Shown here: piece by piece, positions 16,500-24,877 of the stretch
How the letters are laid out: each line of letters opens with the position of its first letter
How positions within the stretch are numbered: the first letter of the stretch is position 1
Assembly (NCBI RefSeq): GCF_002112505.1
Contig: NZ_NEHW01000025.1
Coordinates: 1-59,004, forward strand
Direction of reading: 5' to 3'
Length of the DNA: 59,004 bases
From: Pseudomonas sp. R28(2017)
GTDB taxonomy: Bacteria; Pseudomonadota; Gammaproteobacteria; Pseudomonadales; Pseudomonadaceae
The notes under the pieces: generated by a model
Told to the model about the DNA's origin: nothing
Databases searched by the model: none
What the model saw: the letters and a program-made list of their open reading frames with translations, nothing else
Translations under genes and position numbers: made by a program

Positions 16500-17297
16500 A
16501 TGACAAATTCCAAGCATGAGAAAGTCGTGATCGTCACGGGTGCCGGGGCGATCGCCGATGGCTGGAGCAATGGCCGAGCCGCAGCCGTCATGTACGCTCG
16601 GCACGGCTATCGGGTACTGGCAGTTGACCGCAACCGCGCCTCCGTGGAACGCACGCGTGACATCATTTTCGAAGAAGGCGGCCAGTGCAGGGTGTTCACT
16701 GGCGATGTCACCTGCGCAGAGGATATGCGTCAGATGGTGGACGCGGCGCAAGACCATTTTGGCGGCGTGCATGTACTGCATAACAATGTTGGCATCGCCG
16801 AAACAGGAGGCCCGGTGGAGGCCAGCGAGGCCAGCTGGAACAAGCTGATCGCAGTGAATCAGACCAGCCTGTTCCTTACGTGCAAGTACGCGCTTCCGGT
16901 CATGCAAGCGCAGCGCAGCGGGGCCATCGTAAACATCGCGTCCATCGCAGCGCAACGCTGGCTTGGTTTCCCTTACGTTGGCTATTCCGCCACCAAGGCG
17001 GCCATGATCGCATTCACACGTAATGTGGCAATCCAGTATGCGCCGCTGGGAATTCGCGCCAACTGCATATCGCCAGGTTTCATGGATACGCCCATGGTGA
17101 GCACGTCGTTGACCCAAGCCTATGGCGGTGAAACCCAAGCGATGCTGGACAAGCGACATGCCCAATGCCCCATGGGGTTCATGGGCGACGCCTGGGATGT
17201 GGCCAACGCGGCAGTGTTTCTCGCTTCGGATGCCGCGCGCTATATCACAGGCATCGATCTGGTGGTCGACGGCGGGCTCACCTTGCGTTGTGCGTGA
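16500..17297 (+). CDS. SDR-family NAD(P)-dependent oxidoreductase
   Basis: A 265-aa classical short-chain dehydrogenase. The nucleotide-binding motif is TGAGAIADG (the usual TGxxxGxG, slightly relaxed), followed by NNVG, the catalytic Ser in NIASIAAQ, YSATK for the Tyr/Lys pair, and IDLVVDGGLTL at the C-terminus. The ATG at 16500 is used because the Rossmann strand starts there; 23 in-frame upstream residues are unlike SDRs. It probably oxidises or reduces the product of the upstream dioxygenase. Confidence 0.9.
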   Translation: MTNSKHEKVVIVTGAGAIADGWSNGRAAAVMYARHGYRVLAVDRNRASVERTRDIIFEEGGQCRVFTGDVTCAEDMRQMVDAAQDHFGGVHVLHNNVGIAETGGPVEASEASWNKLIAVNQTSLFLTCKYALPVMQAQRSGAIVNIASIAAQRWLGFPYVGYSATKAAMIAFTRNVAIQYAPLGIRANCISPGFMDTPMVSTSLTQAYGGETQAMLDKRHAQCPMGFMGDAWDVANAAVFLASDAARYITGIDLVVDGGLTLRCA

Positions 17298-17685
17298 AGC
17301 CCCATCCAGAACGCATCTTGCAACCCGTGCTTTCTTGCGCGAAAGAGCAGTCGAGAGTAACCAATGAACACGTGCTCAGGGCTCTTGCTGGCTAGCCTGC
17401 CCTGACCGTGCCCCGGGTTTGCTGTCAGTTAGCCGGCCCACGCAAAGCGGGGGCAGTCATTGCCCCGGCTTTGCGTGCAAATGAGCAATCAGCACCACCT
17501 GACGAGTTGGTGAACTGCTGTCGCATAGGTGGCGTCCGGCTCAGTCGTGCAGGGCGGCTTACCTGGACGCATGCTGAAGGCGCTGCTTCCGACCATCTCA
17601 AAGAAGGGCTGGACGCAAAAGAAACCGGCCGCCGTCGCAGCGCGCAAGCGTGCCGGGCATGAAACAAACGGATAGCGTGAGCTGA
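17298..17685. other. 388-bp gap without a supported gene; one long hairpin
   Basis: No protein with a ribosome site and plausible composition was found on either strand. The only structure is a hairpin at 17439-17477: CACGCAAAGC pairs with GCTTTGCGTG, then GGGGCA with TGCCCC after one mismatch, around loop GTCAT. It lacks a T tract and could act as a processing or termination structure between the SDR and the convergent Nudix gene. Confidence 0.5.
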
Positions 17686-18075
17686 TCAGGCACAGCGTTT
17701 AAGGATAGTCTTGATCGGGCGCCTTACTCGACGCTTCGACACATCCCTGGCTTTGATCCAACGGCAAGCCTCGATCTCGTTTCGAGGGCGTGGTTTATCG
17801 TCTGCCTTGCGGGCTTCGAACAGGTAATGGATCACCTTGTCTTCTCGGTACATCGTGAGGTAACGGAGCTCGTCGAACGCGAGACCAGTTTCTTCGGCCA
17901 TCTCCCGCATAGCCGCCTCAAGCGGCGTCTCGTCTCGCTCGACTCGGCCACCAGGTAGGTTCCACTTGGCGTTGCGCTTGCGAACGAACAAGACTTCACC
18001 ATCCTTGCGATAGATGATGGTAGCGCGCAGCTTGATGCCTTTGCGTTTCGCTGTTGCAGTGTCCATTGCCTTCAT
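17686..18075 (-). CDS. Nudix hydrolase
   Basis: A 129-aa Nudix protein that hydrolyses a nucleoside diphosphate linked to another moiety. The Nudix box is seen as GGRVERDETPLEAAMREMAEETG (G-x5-E-x7-REUXEExGU with the final residues LAF). A basic N-terminal stretch (KRKGIKLRATIIYRKDGEV) and a C-terminal lysine/arginine cluster flank it. AAGG precedes the first ATG. The likely role is housecleaning of oxidised or unusual nucleotides. It opens, on the minus strand, the stress-type region. Confidence 0.9.
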   Translation of the reverse strand: MKAMDTATAKRKGIKLRATIIYRKDGEVLFVRKRNAKWNLPGGRVERDETPLEAAMREMAEETGLAFDELRYLTMYREDKVIHYLFEARKADDKPRPRNEIEACRWIKARDVSKRRVRRPIKTILKRCA

Positions 18076-18415
18076 GCGCTGCCCTTGAAGTTGGCTGGCC
18101 TGGATCCGGCAGGTTCCTTGCCGAGGGTAAATCGTCCGTGTGTCGGTTAGATGACCGGTATAACGATGGCAACGTTCAACGTATCGGCTCCGAAGCGTTT
18201 AAAATGCCTCTTAGTGAAGGCTCATCCGATGGCCATCGATACGTCCCAGCAGCTCCCTTGAGATCGCTCTGGTACCGATGTGCCAAATGGTTTACCCAAC
18301 TTGCGAGTAGGCAGTGAATGAGTACCGCCTGACTTGTTGGTCTGAACTTTGCTGTCCGCCATGGCTTCCCCTGCATACCGATTACGTAAATACGCGGCTG
18401 CAGGAGCTGACATTC
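18076..18415. other. 340-bp divergent gap, promoter region only
   Basis: This gap separates the Nudix gene from the divergent zinc dehydrogenase. An in-frame extension of the dehydrogenase begins at 18317, but it does not resemble the family and the AGGAG site sits before 18416. No palindrome, tRNA or clear consensus promoter was recognised. Confidence 0.5.
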
Positions 18416-19618
18416 ATGAGAGCACTGACCTACCACGGAGCACACGACGTCAGGGTCGATAACGTCCCTGACCCGATCATCGATCAAGAAGACGACATCA
18501 TCCTCAGGGTCACCGCCACAGCCATTTGCGGCTCCGACTTGCACCTCTACCGAGGCAAAATCCCAGAAACCGAAGCCGGCGATATCTTCGGCCATGAGTT
18601 CATGGGCGTCGTCGAGGACACCGGGAATGCAGTCACTAATCTCCAGATCGGCGACCGCGTGGTGATTCCCTTTGTAATCGCTTGCGGCAGCTGCTTCTTC
18701 TGTCAGCACGATTTGTTCGCTGCCTGCGAAACCACCAACACAGGTCGTGGCTCGATCATCAACAAGAAGGGCATTCCACCGGGCGCCGCTTTGTTCGGAT
18801 ACAGCCATCTCTATGGCGGTATCCCTGGCGGCCAAGCGGACTACGTCAGGGTGCCCAAGGGCAACGTCGGCCCGTTCAAAGTGCCCACCACGCTGGCCGA
18901 CGACAAGGTGCTGTTCCTCTCGGACATTCTGCCAACCGCCTGGCAGGCGGTCATCAATGCCGAGATTGGCCAGGGCTCATCGCTGGCGATTTATGGTGCC
19001 GGGCCTGTGGGCTTGCTGAGCGCCGCCTGTGCGCGAATGCTCGGCGCTCAGACCATCTTCATGGTCGACGACAACGATTATCGCCTGGCCTACGCACAAG
19101 AGGCCTATGGGGTCATACCGATCAATTTCGAGCAAGACGACGATCCCGCCGACAGCATAATCCGCCAGACGCCAGGCATGCGCGGCGTCGATGCGGTGAT
19201 CGATGCGGTCGGTTTCGAGGCCAAGGGCAGCACTGCCGAAACGGTGATGACGGCGCTGAAAATCGAAGGAAGCAGTGGCAAGGCGCTGCGCCAGAGCATT
19301 GCTGCGGTGCGACGCGGTGGCGTTGTCAGTGTCCCCGGTGTGTACGCGGGCTTCATTCACGGGTTCATGTTCGGCGACGCGTTTGACAAGGGCCTTACCT
19401 TCAAGATGGGCCAGACCCATGTGCAGAAATACTTGCCTGAACTTCTTGAACACATCGAAGCAGGACGCCTGCAACCAGAGCTGATCGTCACCCACCGCCT
19501 GGCACTCGAAGAAGCGGCCATGGGCTACAAGATGTTCGATCAGAAGCAGGACAACTGCCGCAAGGTCATCCTCGTGCCAGGCGCGGCAGCGGGCACCTTG
19601 GGCCCTGACTTCGTGTAA
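18416..19618 (+). CDS. zinc-dependent alcohol/formaldehyde dehydrogenase (MDR family)
   Basis: A 400-aa medium-chain dehydrogenase. The catalytic zinc site is seen as CGSD and GHEFMG, the structural zinc site as four cysteines in ACGSCFFCQHDLFAAC, and the NAD-binding fold as GAGPVGLLSA. It resembles the glutathione-independent formaldehyde dehydrogenase group rather than simple alcohol dehydrogenases. AGGAG lies 10 nt before the ATG at 18416. It is followed 13 bp later by a small membrane protein and then a membrane-anchored SDR, forming one operon. Detoxification of an aldehyde under stress is the likely role. A related paralogue lies at 29.9-31.0 kb. Confidence 0.9.
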   Translation: MRALTYHGAHDVRVDNVPDPIIDQEDDIILRVTATAICGSDLHLYRGKIPETEAGDIFGHEFMGVVEDTGNAVTNLQIGDRVVIPFVIACGSCFFCQHDLFAACETTNTGRGSIINKKGIPPGAALFGYSHLYGGIPGGQADYVRVPKGNVGPFKVPTTLADDKVLFLSDILPTAWQAVINAEIGQGSSLAIYGAGPVGLLSAACARMLGAQTIFMVDDNDYRLAYAQEAYGVIPINFEQDDDPADSIIRQTPGMRGVDAVIDAVGFEAKGSTAETVMTALKIEGSSGKALRQSIAAVRRGGVVSVPGVYAGFIHGFMFGDAFDKGLTFKMGQTHVQKYLPELLEHIEAGRLQPELIVTHRLALEEAAMGYKMFDQKQDNCRKVILVPGAAAGTLGPDFV

Positions 19619-19631
19619 AGGAGGCAAGCAC

Positions 19632-19865
19632 ATGAACGGTCTCGCCAGCTACTTCTGGATTGCCGTGGCAACAATCCTTTTACTCATCGATCTGTGGGCC
19701 ATCGTCAGCGTGTTCCGGAGCGACAAGCCGGATGCAGTCAAGGCGGCCTGGGCCCTGCTGATCGTGGCGCTACCGTTGGTTGGTCTGGGTATCTGGGGCG
19801 TTGCTGGCCCGCGCGGTATCAAGCGAGGCACTGGCCCCACTTCCGACGAGCACAGCAAAGGCTGA
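19632..19865 (+). CDS. small membrane protein, PLDc_N-type
   Basis: A 77-aa protein with two transmembrane helices (residues about 5-26 and 39-60) and a short polar tail. The pattern WAIVSVFRSDKPDAVKAAWALLIVALPLVGLGIWG matches the phospholipase-D/cardiolipin-synthase N-terminal membrane module that is also found as stand-alone small proteins. A strong AAAGGAGG site precedes the ATG. Function unknown; it probably sits in the inner membrane with its operon neighbours. Confidence 0.8.
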   Translation: MNGLASYFWIAVATILLLIDLWAIVSVFRSDKPDAVKAAWALLIVALPLVGLGIWGVAGPRGIKRGTGPTSDEHSKG

Positions 19866-19897
19866 CATCTTCGAGCTCCACTTACAGGGGTTTCAAC

Positions 19898-21223
19898 ATG
19901 ATCGATCAAGCGACAGGCATGAAATCAGGCGAACGTTATCGCGTGGAAAACGTGGAGCGCGCTCATCAGTTTCCAGGCTTCTTTCAAAACGGGAAGTATT
20001 ACCTCGGCCCTGAACTTCTCACCGCCGTGGGCTGGCTCGAAGGTACGCGCTTCATCTACGACAGCCTGGATGCCGAAGGTGAGCCCGTATTTCCAAACCG
20101 GGAGGCAGGCACGGTCGAAGGGCTGACGTTGACCCTGATCGATGGCACCTCCCTTGAGCTCTCGCGGATCGAGGCCAGCGACCCCATTGCCCCCCTTGAC
20201 CCCAGCGCCTCGGGTGCGGAACGAGAAGCGCCTGACCGTGGCGCTCCGCTCAAAGGGCCTCTGCGCGGCAAGGTCGTGGTCATCACCGGCGCATCCAGCG
20301 GCATAGGCCGAGCCGCCGCGCATGCCTTTGCGTGCAAAAGTGCTCGCCTGGTACTCGCCGCACGCGATGAAGAGGCGTTGTTCGACGTGCTGGATGAATG
20401 CACCGATTGCGGTACGGATGCCATAGCGATCACGACCGACGTCACCCACAGCGACCAGGTTCAAGCGCTTGCCGCTCAGGCCGCAGACTTTGGACATGGA
20501 CGGATCGATATCTGGGTCAACAATGCCGGGGTCGGCGCGGTCGGCAATTTCGAAGAAACGCCGTTGGAGGCGCACGAGCAGGTCATCCAGACTGACCTGA
20601 TCGGTTACCTGCGAGGTGCCTATGTCGCCCTTCCCTTCTTCAAGGCACAGGGCAGCGGCATTCTGATCAACACGCTGTCGCTGGGCAGCTGGGTGGCCCA
20701 GCCCTACGCCGCCGCTTATTCGGCGAGCAAATTCGGCTTGCGTGGACTGACCGAGGCATTACGGGGCGAATTGACTGAGTTTCCCAACATCCATGTTTGC
20801 GATATCTATCCAGCAGTCATGGACACACCAGGCTTCCGAGACGGCGGTAATTACACCGGACATGCGCTGACACCGCCAGGCCCCGTATACGATCCCGAAA
20901 GGGTGGCGAAGGCTATGGTGGCCTGCGCAATCTCGCCTCGGGCTCACACCACGGTTGGCGCTGCGGCGCGCCTCGCACATTTGGCCAGCTACCTGATACC
21001 AAACCTGCCACTGTTGTCAGGGAGGCTGACGCGCTGGGGGATAAATCGCAGCCCCATAGCCGAAGCATCGTCAGGCAACCTCTTTGAGCCTCCGAGTGGC
21101 AGGAGGGGTATCGACGGAGGTTGGAGGAAGCCAAAAGATAAAACGCCGCTGCTGATCGGCGCAGCGGTGCTGGGAATCCTTTTGGGTTTTAGCCTCACAC
21201 ATTCACGACGCGGGGATAGATAG
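19898..21223 (+). CDS. three-part SDR oxidoreductase with N-terminal extension and C-terminal membrane anchor
   Basis: A 441-aa protein. Residues 1-105 form an uncharacterised globular extension (RVENVERAHQFPGFFQNGKYYLG onward). Residues about 120-330 are a classical SDR: TGASSGIG, NNAGVG, catalytic Ser in NTLSLGS and YSASKFG. The C-terminus (KTPLLIGAAVLGILLGFSL) is a single transmembrane helix followed by basic residues, placing the enzyme on the cytoplasmic face of the membrane. AGGGG lies 7 nt before the chosen ATG. It is the last gene of the zinc dehydrogenase operon. The substrate is unknown, plausibly a membrane-partitioning carbonyl compound. Confidence 0.85.
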   Translation: MIDQATGMKSGERYRVENVERAHQFPGFFQNGKYYLGPELLTAVGWLEGTRFIYDSLDAEGEPVFPNREAGTVEGLTLTLIDGTSLELSRIEASDPIAPLDPSASGAEREAPDRGAPLKGPLRGKVVVITGASSGIGRAAAHAFACKSARLVLAARDEEALFDVLDECTDCGTDAIAITTDVTHSDQVQALAAQAADFGHGRIDIWVNNAGVGAVGNFEETPLEAHEQVIQTDLIGYLRGAYVALPFFKAQGSGILINTLSLGSWVAQPYAAAYSASKFGLRGLTEALRGELTEFPNIHVCDIYPAVMDTPGFRDGGNYTGHALTPPGPVYDPERVAKAMVACAISPRAHTTVGAAARLAHLASYLIPNLPLLSGRLTRWGINRSPIAEASSGNLFEPPSGRRGIDGGWRKPKDKTPLLIGAAVLGILLGFSLTHSRRGDR

Positions 21224-21280
21224 AGAAGGTCTGCTTACAGAGGAATGAGCGTGGTTTCATTGCGAGATCACGTTCGATCC

Positions 21281-21559
21281 CTACTTTGCTAACGAACTCG
21301 TGGGATTAACATGGCGATAGTCCTCCCCTGCTACCGCTCTCAAGTAAGCAGCGTCAGCCTCCAGACGAAGATCGCGCCATTCCTGCCAGCAGATAATCCC
21401 TCGACGATCCATCTCATCGGCCTGGCGAAGCAGTTCCTCGTGATAGTCGTCAGGCGAGTCCATGCGCAATGCCCTGTCTTCAAGCACCCGATACCAAACC
21501 GCCAGACAATTGAGCTTCAGCAGTTGGGCGGCAGACAGGTTTTTCTCGAGCGTTCGCAT
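21281..21559 (-). CDS. hypothetical protein, 92 aa, helical
   Basis: A 92-aa soluble protein predicted largely alpha-helical (AAQLLKLNCLAVWYRVLEDRAL, HEELLRQADEMDRRG, EWRDLRLEADAAYLRAV). It is rich in Arg, Glu and Leu with codon use like its neighbours, so it is probably a real gene. No domain was recognised. It converges on the membrane-anchored SDR and is divergent from the response regulator. Confidence 0.6.
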   Translation of the reverse strand: MRTLEKNLSAAQLLKLNCLAVWYRVLEDRALRMDSPDDYHEELLRQADEMDRRGIICWQEWRDLRLEADAAYLRAVAGEDYRHVNPTSSLAK

Positions 21560-21823
21560 CAGGAGGCCTCATACGCTGATGGAGGGTTGAGTCACCCTTG
21601 CTCCCAGAGGTTCAAAACAGCAGTGTCAGCGGCTCGCAACCAGATTCACATGAGCACGTTAGCCACAGTCGCGTTCTCGGATAAGTAGCGCGACACACTG
21701 TTCAAGTGAATTTTTTGAAGACCCGCGATGTCAGACTGATGGCGCACTGCTACGTCTTGCTGGCGACCAGCGAGAAGACCTGGATGTCCTTTCCCTTCAG
21801 GCAGGCGGATTTTGAGTATTGTC

Positions 21824-22237
21824 ATGAAAAAGCTGGATCACGCATCTACATCCTCTTCAACCCGTGTCCTCGTCGTTGAGGACGAACCCATGATTCGCGA
21901 GCTTCTCACCCTCTATCTCGAAGATTGGGGAGCCTCAGTTACAGCGGTAGCTACCGCTGATGAAGGTCGTGAAATACTGGATAACGAGGATTGGGCGCTG
22001 CTACTCAGTGACGTTCAGACGCCGGGTTTACTTAATGGCGTGGATCTGGCCTGGATAACTAATCAGCAAGCCCCTCGGACTCGTATCATCGTTATGAGTG
22101 GCTACTACGAGTTCGCCGGTCGGGTGTTACCGGAGGGCGCAGTGTTCTTGCCCAAGCCCTGGCCCTTGACACGGTTGCATGAAGTCATCACCGCAAGCTT
22201 GGAAGACTTGCCATCCACGATCACGGCACCCACTTGA
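21824..22237 (+). CDS. stand-alone response-regulator receiver protein
   Basis: A 137-aa single CheY-like receiver domain without an output domain. The acidic pair is in VVEDEP, the phospho-acceptor is D63 (LLSDVQTPG), the switch Thr/Ser is in IIVMSGYYE, and the conserved Lys is in VFLPKPWPL. The ATG at 21824 is preferred over a TTG 12 nt upstream. No kinase is adjacent; the soluble histidine kinase at 31.2-32.3 kb is the nearest candidate partner. It may act by protein interaction or as a phosphate sink. Confidence 0.87.
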   Translation: MKKLDHASTSSSTRVLVVEDEPMIRELLTLYLEDWGASVTAVATADEGREILDNEDWALLLSDVQTPGLLNGVDLAWITNQQAPRTRIIVMSGYYEFAGRVLPEGAVFLPKPWPLTRLHEVITASLEDLPSTITAPT

Positions 22238-22446
22238 ATTGATAGCCTGATTTCCATCAGTGGATAAGGGTGGGCAAGCTTATGTGGCGTATCCAGACCG
22301 TGCTCATCGACAAGGATCCGGTACGCCTTGACTGCTACGGTCGAGCGGATGCGCTTGCCCATGAGAAAACTGGCCAGCAACCATCTGAACACCCCGCCGA
22401 CATCGGTCACCTCGATGCCGAGGTCTCGAGCAGTTACGGCCTTCAA
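22105..22446 (-). pseudogene. truncated gene, probable helix-hairpin-helix-type DNA-binding protein fragment
   Basis: A minus-strand frame starting at TTG 22446 (AAAGG just upstream) encodes about 66 residues of conserved-looking sequence (KAVTARDLGIEVTDVGGVFRWLLASFLMGKRI, then AYRILVDEHGLDTPHKL). It then continues as the antisense of the response-regulator 3-prime end until a stop at 22105. The first part resembles the N-terminus of small HhH-type DNA-repair-like proteins of Pseudomonas; the rest of such a protein is absent. It overlaps the preceding DUF2188-like gene by 4 bp. A deletion that joined the response regulator to this gene is the simplest explanation. Confidence 0.5.
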
Positions 22447-22667
22447 CCTTTACTGCGGCGCGGGTCAGCCGCTCTTGGGTAGGTGCGCTCTTCTTCGAGG
22501 GTGCCATCCGCTTTGTGAATCTTCACCGACGCTGTCTTGCCATCAAAGAAATCTGCAAGGGCGTTGACCAGTTCCTGTTTGATCGCCGCACGTTTGGACG
22601 CTCGTTCGGCACCGACTTTCTTCAATTCCCAGCCATCTGCTGCCGGGCTGAGGTGATAATTGTCCAT
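22443..22667 (-). CDS. DUF2188-like small protein
   Basis: A 74-aa basic protein beginning MDNYHLSPAADGWELKK and containing GAERAS, DFFDGKTASVKIHKADGTLEEERTYP. The HxxPxxdGWelK start and the closing KIHKADGTxxEERTYP block are typical of DUF2188 proteins, whose role is unknown and which often accompany stress genes. The ATG at 22667 follows a GGAG-like site. It is probably co-transcribed with the acidic small protein upstream. Confidence 0.75.
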   Translation of the reverse strand: MDNYHLSPAADGWELKKVGAERASKRAAIKQELVNALADFFDGKTASVKIHKADGTLEEERTYPRAADPRRSKG

Positions 22668-22683
22668 CGTGTAGTTCTCCGGG

Positions 22684-22845
22684 CTAATTGAATGGGTCGT
22701 CATCATCCTGGATGTCGTCCTCTGCCTCGGCTGCATCCGTGGCATCGGCATCATTCAAGGGTGGCGACGTAGGCTTTTGCGGGTCGTTGATGAACGGTAC
22801 GTCGCTGGGGCCCTTTTCTTCAGAGCCCTGCGTTTTCGGCTGCAT
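22684..22845 (-). CDS. small acidic hypothetical protein, 53 aa
   Basis: A 53-aa, very acidic and probably disordered protein (DADATDAAEAEDDIQDDDDPFN at the C-terminus; split here only to show composition). The ATG at 22845 is chosen because a clear CTGGAGG site lies 7 nt upstream; a longer version beginning at 22920 lacks such a site. It is the first of a run of short minus-strand genes. Function unknown. Confidence 0.65.
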   Translation of the reverse strand: MQPKTQGSEEKGPSDVPFINDPQKPTSPPLNDADATDAAEAEDDIQDDDDPFN

Positions 22846-22882
22846 GGCAATACCTCCAGGCAAGTGAATCGGACACTGCGCC

Positions 22883-23176
22883 TCAGGTACCTGAGGCAGC
22901 TCCCGAGAACTTTTTGACATCGATAGGTTGCGCTACGAATTCCGGACCCTGGCCCGCGAGCCGCCACTTCACATTGGCGATGCCGTAGCGCTCGGCCATC
23001 GGCCGACTGACCCGTTTGATTTTCTGCTCACTGAACCTTGGAATAATGCCAACGCCAGCATCACAACTGGCCCAGTGCCAGGCGACGGCGTTGTCCATCT
23101 TCTCCATACGAATGATGAATGTCCGAGGTTCACCGTGAAGTTCGTACTCAATGACATACAGTTGCTGTCCCACCAC
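22883..23176 (-). CDS. conserved hypothetical protein, DUF6555-like
   Basis: A 97-aa protein starting with GTG-GTG behind AAGGAGGG. It has an N-terminal beta-rich segment (QQLYVIEYELHGEPRTFIIRMEKMDN), a central WHWASCDAGVGIIPRF and a basic C-terminal half. The YVIEY-HGEP-FII and AWHWASCDAG blocks are what I associate with a small Pseudomonas family called DUF6555; this assignment is from memory and moderate. It could be a stress-induced accessory protein. It overlaps no neighbour. Confidence 0.6.
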   Translation of the reverse strand: MVGQQLYVIEYELHGEPRTFIIRMEKMDNAVAWHWASCDAGVGIIPRFSEQKIKRVSRPMAERYGIANVKWRLAGQGPEFVAQPIDVKKFSGAASGT

Positions 23177-23254
23177 CAGAATTCCCTCCTTAGTTCATGT
23201 GCTATTGAGCAAGCCGGGGAAGCATTAATTCCATCGAACTGGCAACTGACACGT

Positions 23255-23779
23255 TCAGGCCAGTTGGATGTACACCGAATAGCAACCCAGCAGCACCCAG
23301 AACCCCAGAAAGATCCACGGCGTGCGCAGCGAAAACAGCAGGGATTTCCGATGCCCTGCACGCGAGGTTTCAGCCTCGCAGAACAGCGGCGACTCGTCAT
23401 AAGCCAGCCCCATCAACGGCTCGCTACGCAACAGGTGACTTTGCTTGAGCTGCCAGTGATCGATGATGTTGTAGGCCGCCCGGATGCCAGGCCAGGCGTT
23501 GAGCGAGCTCAATACCCCAAGCAAGGCAAGAAACGCTGGCACGATCAGTGTGAACATCTCGCCCCACCCCTGGTTAAGGTTGCCCATGGAAGAGACAAAG
23601 GCGATGACCAGAAAAGACTGGGCAGCCAGGTAGGCATCCGTGCGATTGGCCAAGATGCTGGTTTCGTACTGGATCTCACGGCGGTAGAAGTCCAGGCGCT
23701 CCTTGGGGGAGCCAAACATCCTGGCATTGTGCTCGCTGATCTCGTGCTCAGGGGTCGCTGGTGTAATGATTCGAGGCAC
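23255..23779 (-). CDS. hypothetical inner-membrane protein, 174 aa
   Basis: A 174-aa protein with a polar N-terminal helix (RLDFYRREIQYETSILANRTDAYLAAQ), two central hydrophobic helices (residues about 53-68 and 77-96) and a C-terminal one (TPWIFLGFWVLLGCYSVYI). It starts at a GTG with GGAG upstream. The topology resembles small RipA/DUF-type membrane proteins, but no family was recognised. It is divergent from the SDR at 23976. Confidence 0.7.
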   Translation of the reverse strand: MPRIITPATPEHEISEHNARMFGSPKERLDFYRREIQYETSILANRTDAYLAAQSFLVIAFVSSMGNLNQGWGEMFTLIVPAFLALLGVLSSLNAWPGIRAAYNIIDHWQLKQSHLLRSEPLMGLAYDESPLFCEAETSRAGHRKSLLFSLRTPWIFLGFWVLLGCYSVYIQLA

Positions 23780-23975
23780 TCGCTGCTCCGGAAATTGCGC
23801 TCCGGGCTATGGGGTGAGCGTGGAGCCGAGCACGGTAGAACAGGCGATGGAGCCCATAATTCAATTCGATTGAAATCTCGCACCACTCGTCGCACCAGAC
23901 GCAGATTGAAACCAACACACCGGGGCCGGGCCTTTCGAACCGGTATGAGTGTTCTCAACTGCAGGAGCTACCACC

Positions 23976-24833
23976 ATGCGAGACTTTCCTACTCCGCCCT
24001 TCCCTTCACAGCCGCAAAACGTCCCCGGCTCGCAGCGCAAGATGGAACCCCAGCCGGATTGCGGTGAGCAGTCGTACACCGGCCACAATCGACTGACAGG
24101 CAAGGTTGCACTGATCACCGGGGGTGATAGCGGAATCGGCCGGGCAGTGGCCATTGCCTATGCCCGTGAGGGCGCCGACGTGGCAATCGCCTATCTTGAT
24201 GAGCATGAAGACGCGCAAGAAACCGCACGCTGGGTCGAGCAGGCAGGCCGCCAATGCCTGTTGTTGCCCGGAGACCTGGCGCAAAAACAGCACTGCTACG
24301 ACATCGTCGAAAAGACGGTCAGCCAGTTCGGGCGTATCGACATCCTGGTCAATAACGCGGCGTTCCAGATGTCCCACGAGACGCTGGAAGAAATTGACGA
24401 TGATGAATGGGTGAAAACCTTCGATACCAACATCACTGCGATTTTCCGGATTTGCCAGGCGGCACTGCCTTCCATGCCCAAGGGCAGCTCGATCATCAAC
24501 ACAAGTTCGGTGAACTCCGACGATCCCTCGCCCAGTTTGCTCGCCTACGCCACGACCAAGGGCGCGATTGCCAACTTCACCGCGGGGTTGGCCCAGCTGC
24601 TTGGCAAAAAGGGCATTCGGGTCAACAGCGTGGCGCCTGGCCCTATCTGGACACCTCTGATCCCGGCCACCATGCCCGACGAAGCAGTCAAGAACTTCGG
24701 CTCGAGCTATCCGATGGGGCGACCGGGGCAGCCGGTCGAAGTCGCGCCGATCTACGTGCTGCTGGGCTCCGATGAGGCCAGCTACATCAGTGGATCACGC
24801 TACGCAGTCACGGGCGGTAAACCGATCCTCTAG
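23976..24833 (+). CDS. SDR-family oxidoreductase (YhdG/general-stress type)
   Basis: A 285-aa short-chain dehydrogenase with a proline-rich N-terminal extension (MRDFPTPPFPSQPQNVPGS), typical of the bacterial general-stress SDRs. Seen are TGGDSGIGRAVAIAYAREGADV, NNAAFQ, the catalytic Ser in NTSSVNS, a YATTKGA Tyr/Lys pair, and YISGSRYAVTGG. The ATG at 23976 follows GCAGGAG. Proteins of this type accompany catalase, hemerythrin and dehydrogenase genes in RpoS-type islands. Substrate unknown. Confidence 0.9.
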   Translation: MRDFPTPPFPSQPQNVPGSQRKMEPQPDCGEQSYTGHNRLTGKVALITGGDSGIGRAVAIAYAREGADVAIAYLDEHEDAQETARWVEQAGRQCLLLPGDLAQKQHCYDIVEKTVSQFGRIDILVNNAAFQMSHETLEEIDDDEWVKTFDTNITAIFRICQAALPSMPKGSSIINTSSVNSDDPSPSLLAYATTKGAIANFTAGLAQLLGKKGIRVNSVAPGPIWTPLIPATMPDEAVKNFGSSYPMGRPGQPVEVAPIYVLLGSDEASYISGSRYAVTGGKPIL

Positions 24834-24839
24834 TCAAAG

Positions 24840-24864
24840 GAGGCTCGCCTGTTTGGCGAGCCTC
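24840..24864. terminator. bidirectional hairpin terminator
   Basis: A perfect 10-bp stem, GAGGCTCGCC (24840-24849) with GGCGAGCCTC (24855-24864), around loop TGTTT. It lies between the convergent SDR gene and the small 52-aa gene. Read on the minus strand it is followed by CTTTGACT, a weak T tract. Confidence 0.8.
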
Positions 24865-24877
24865 ACTGCGTCGCGGT

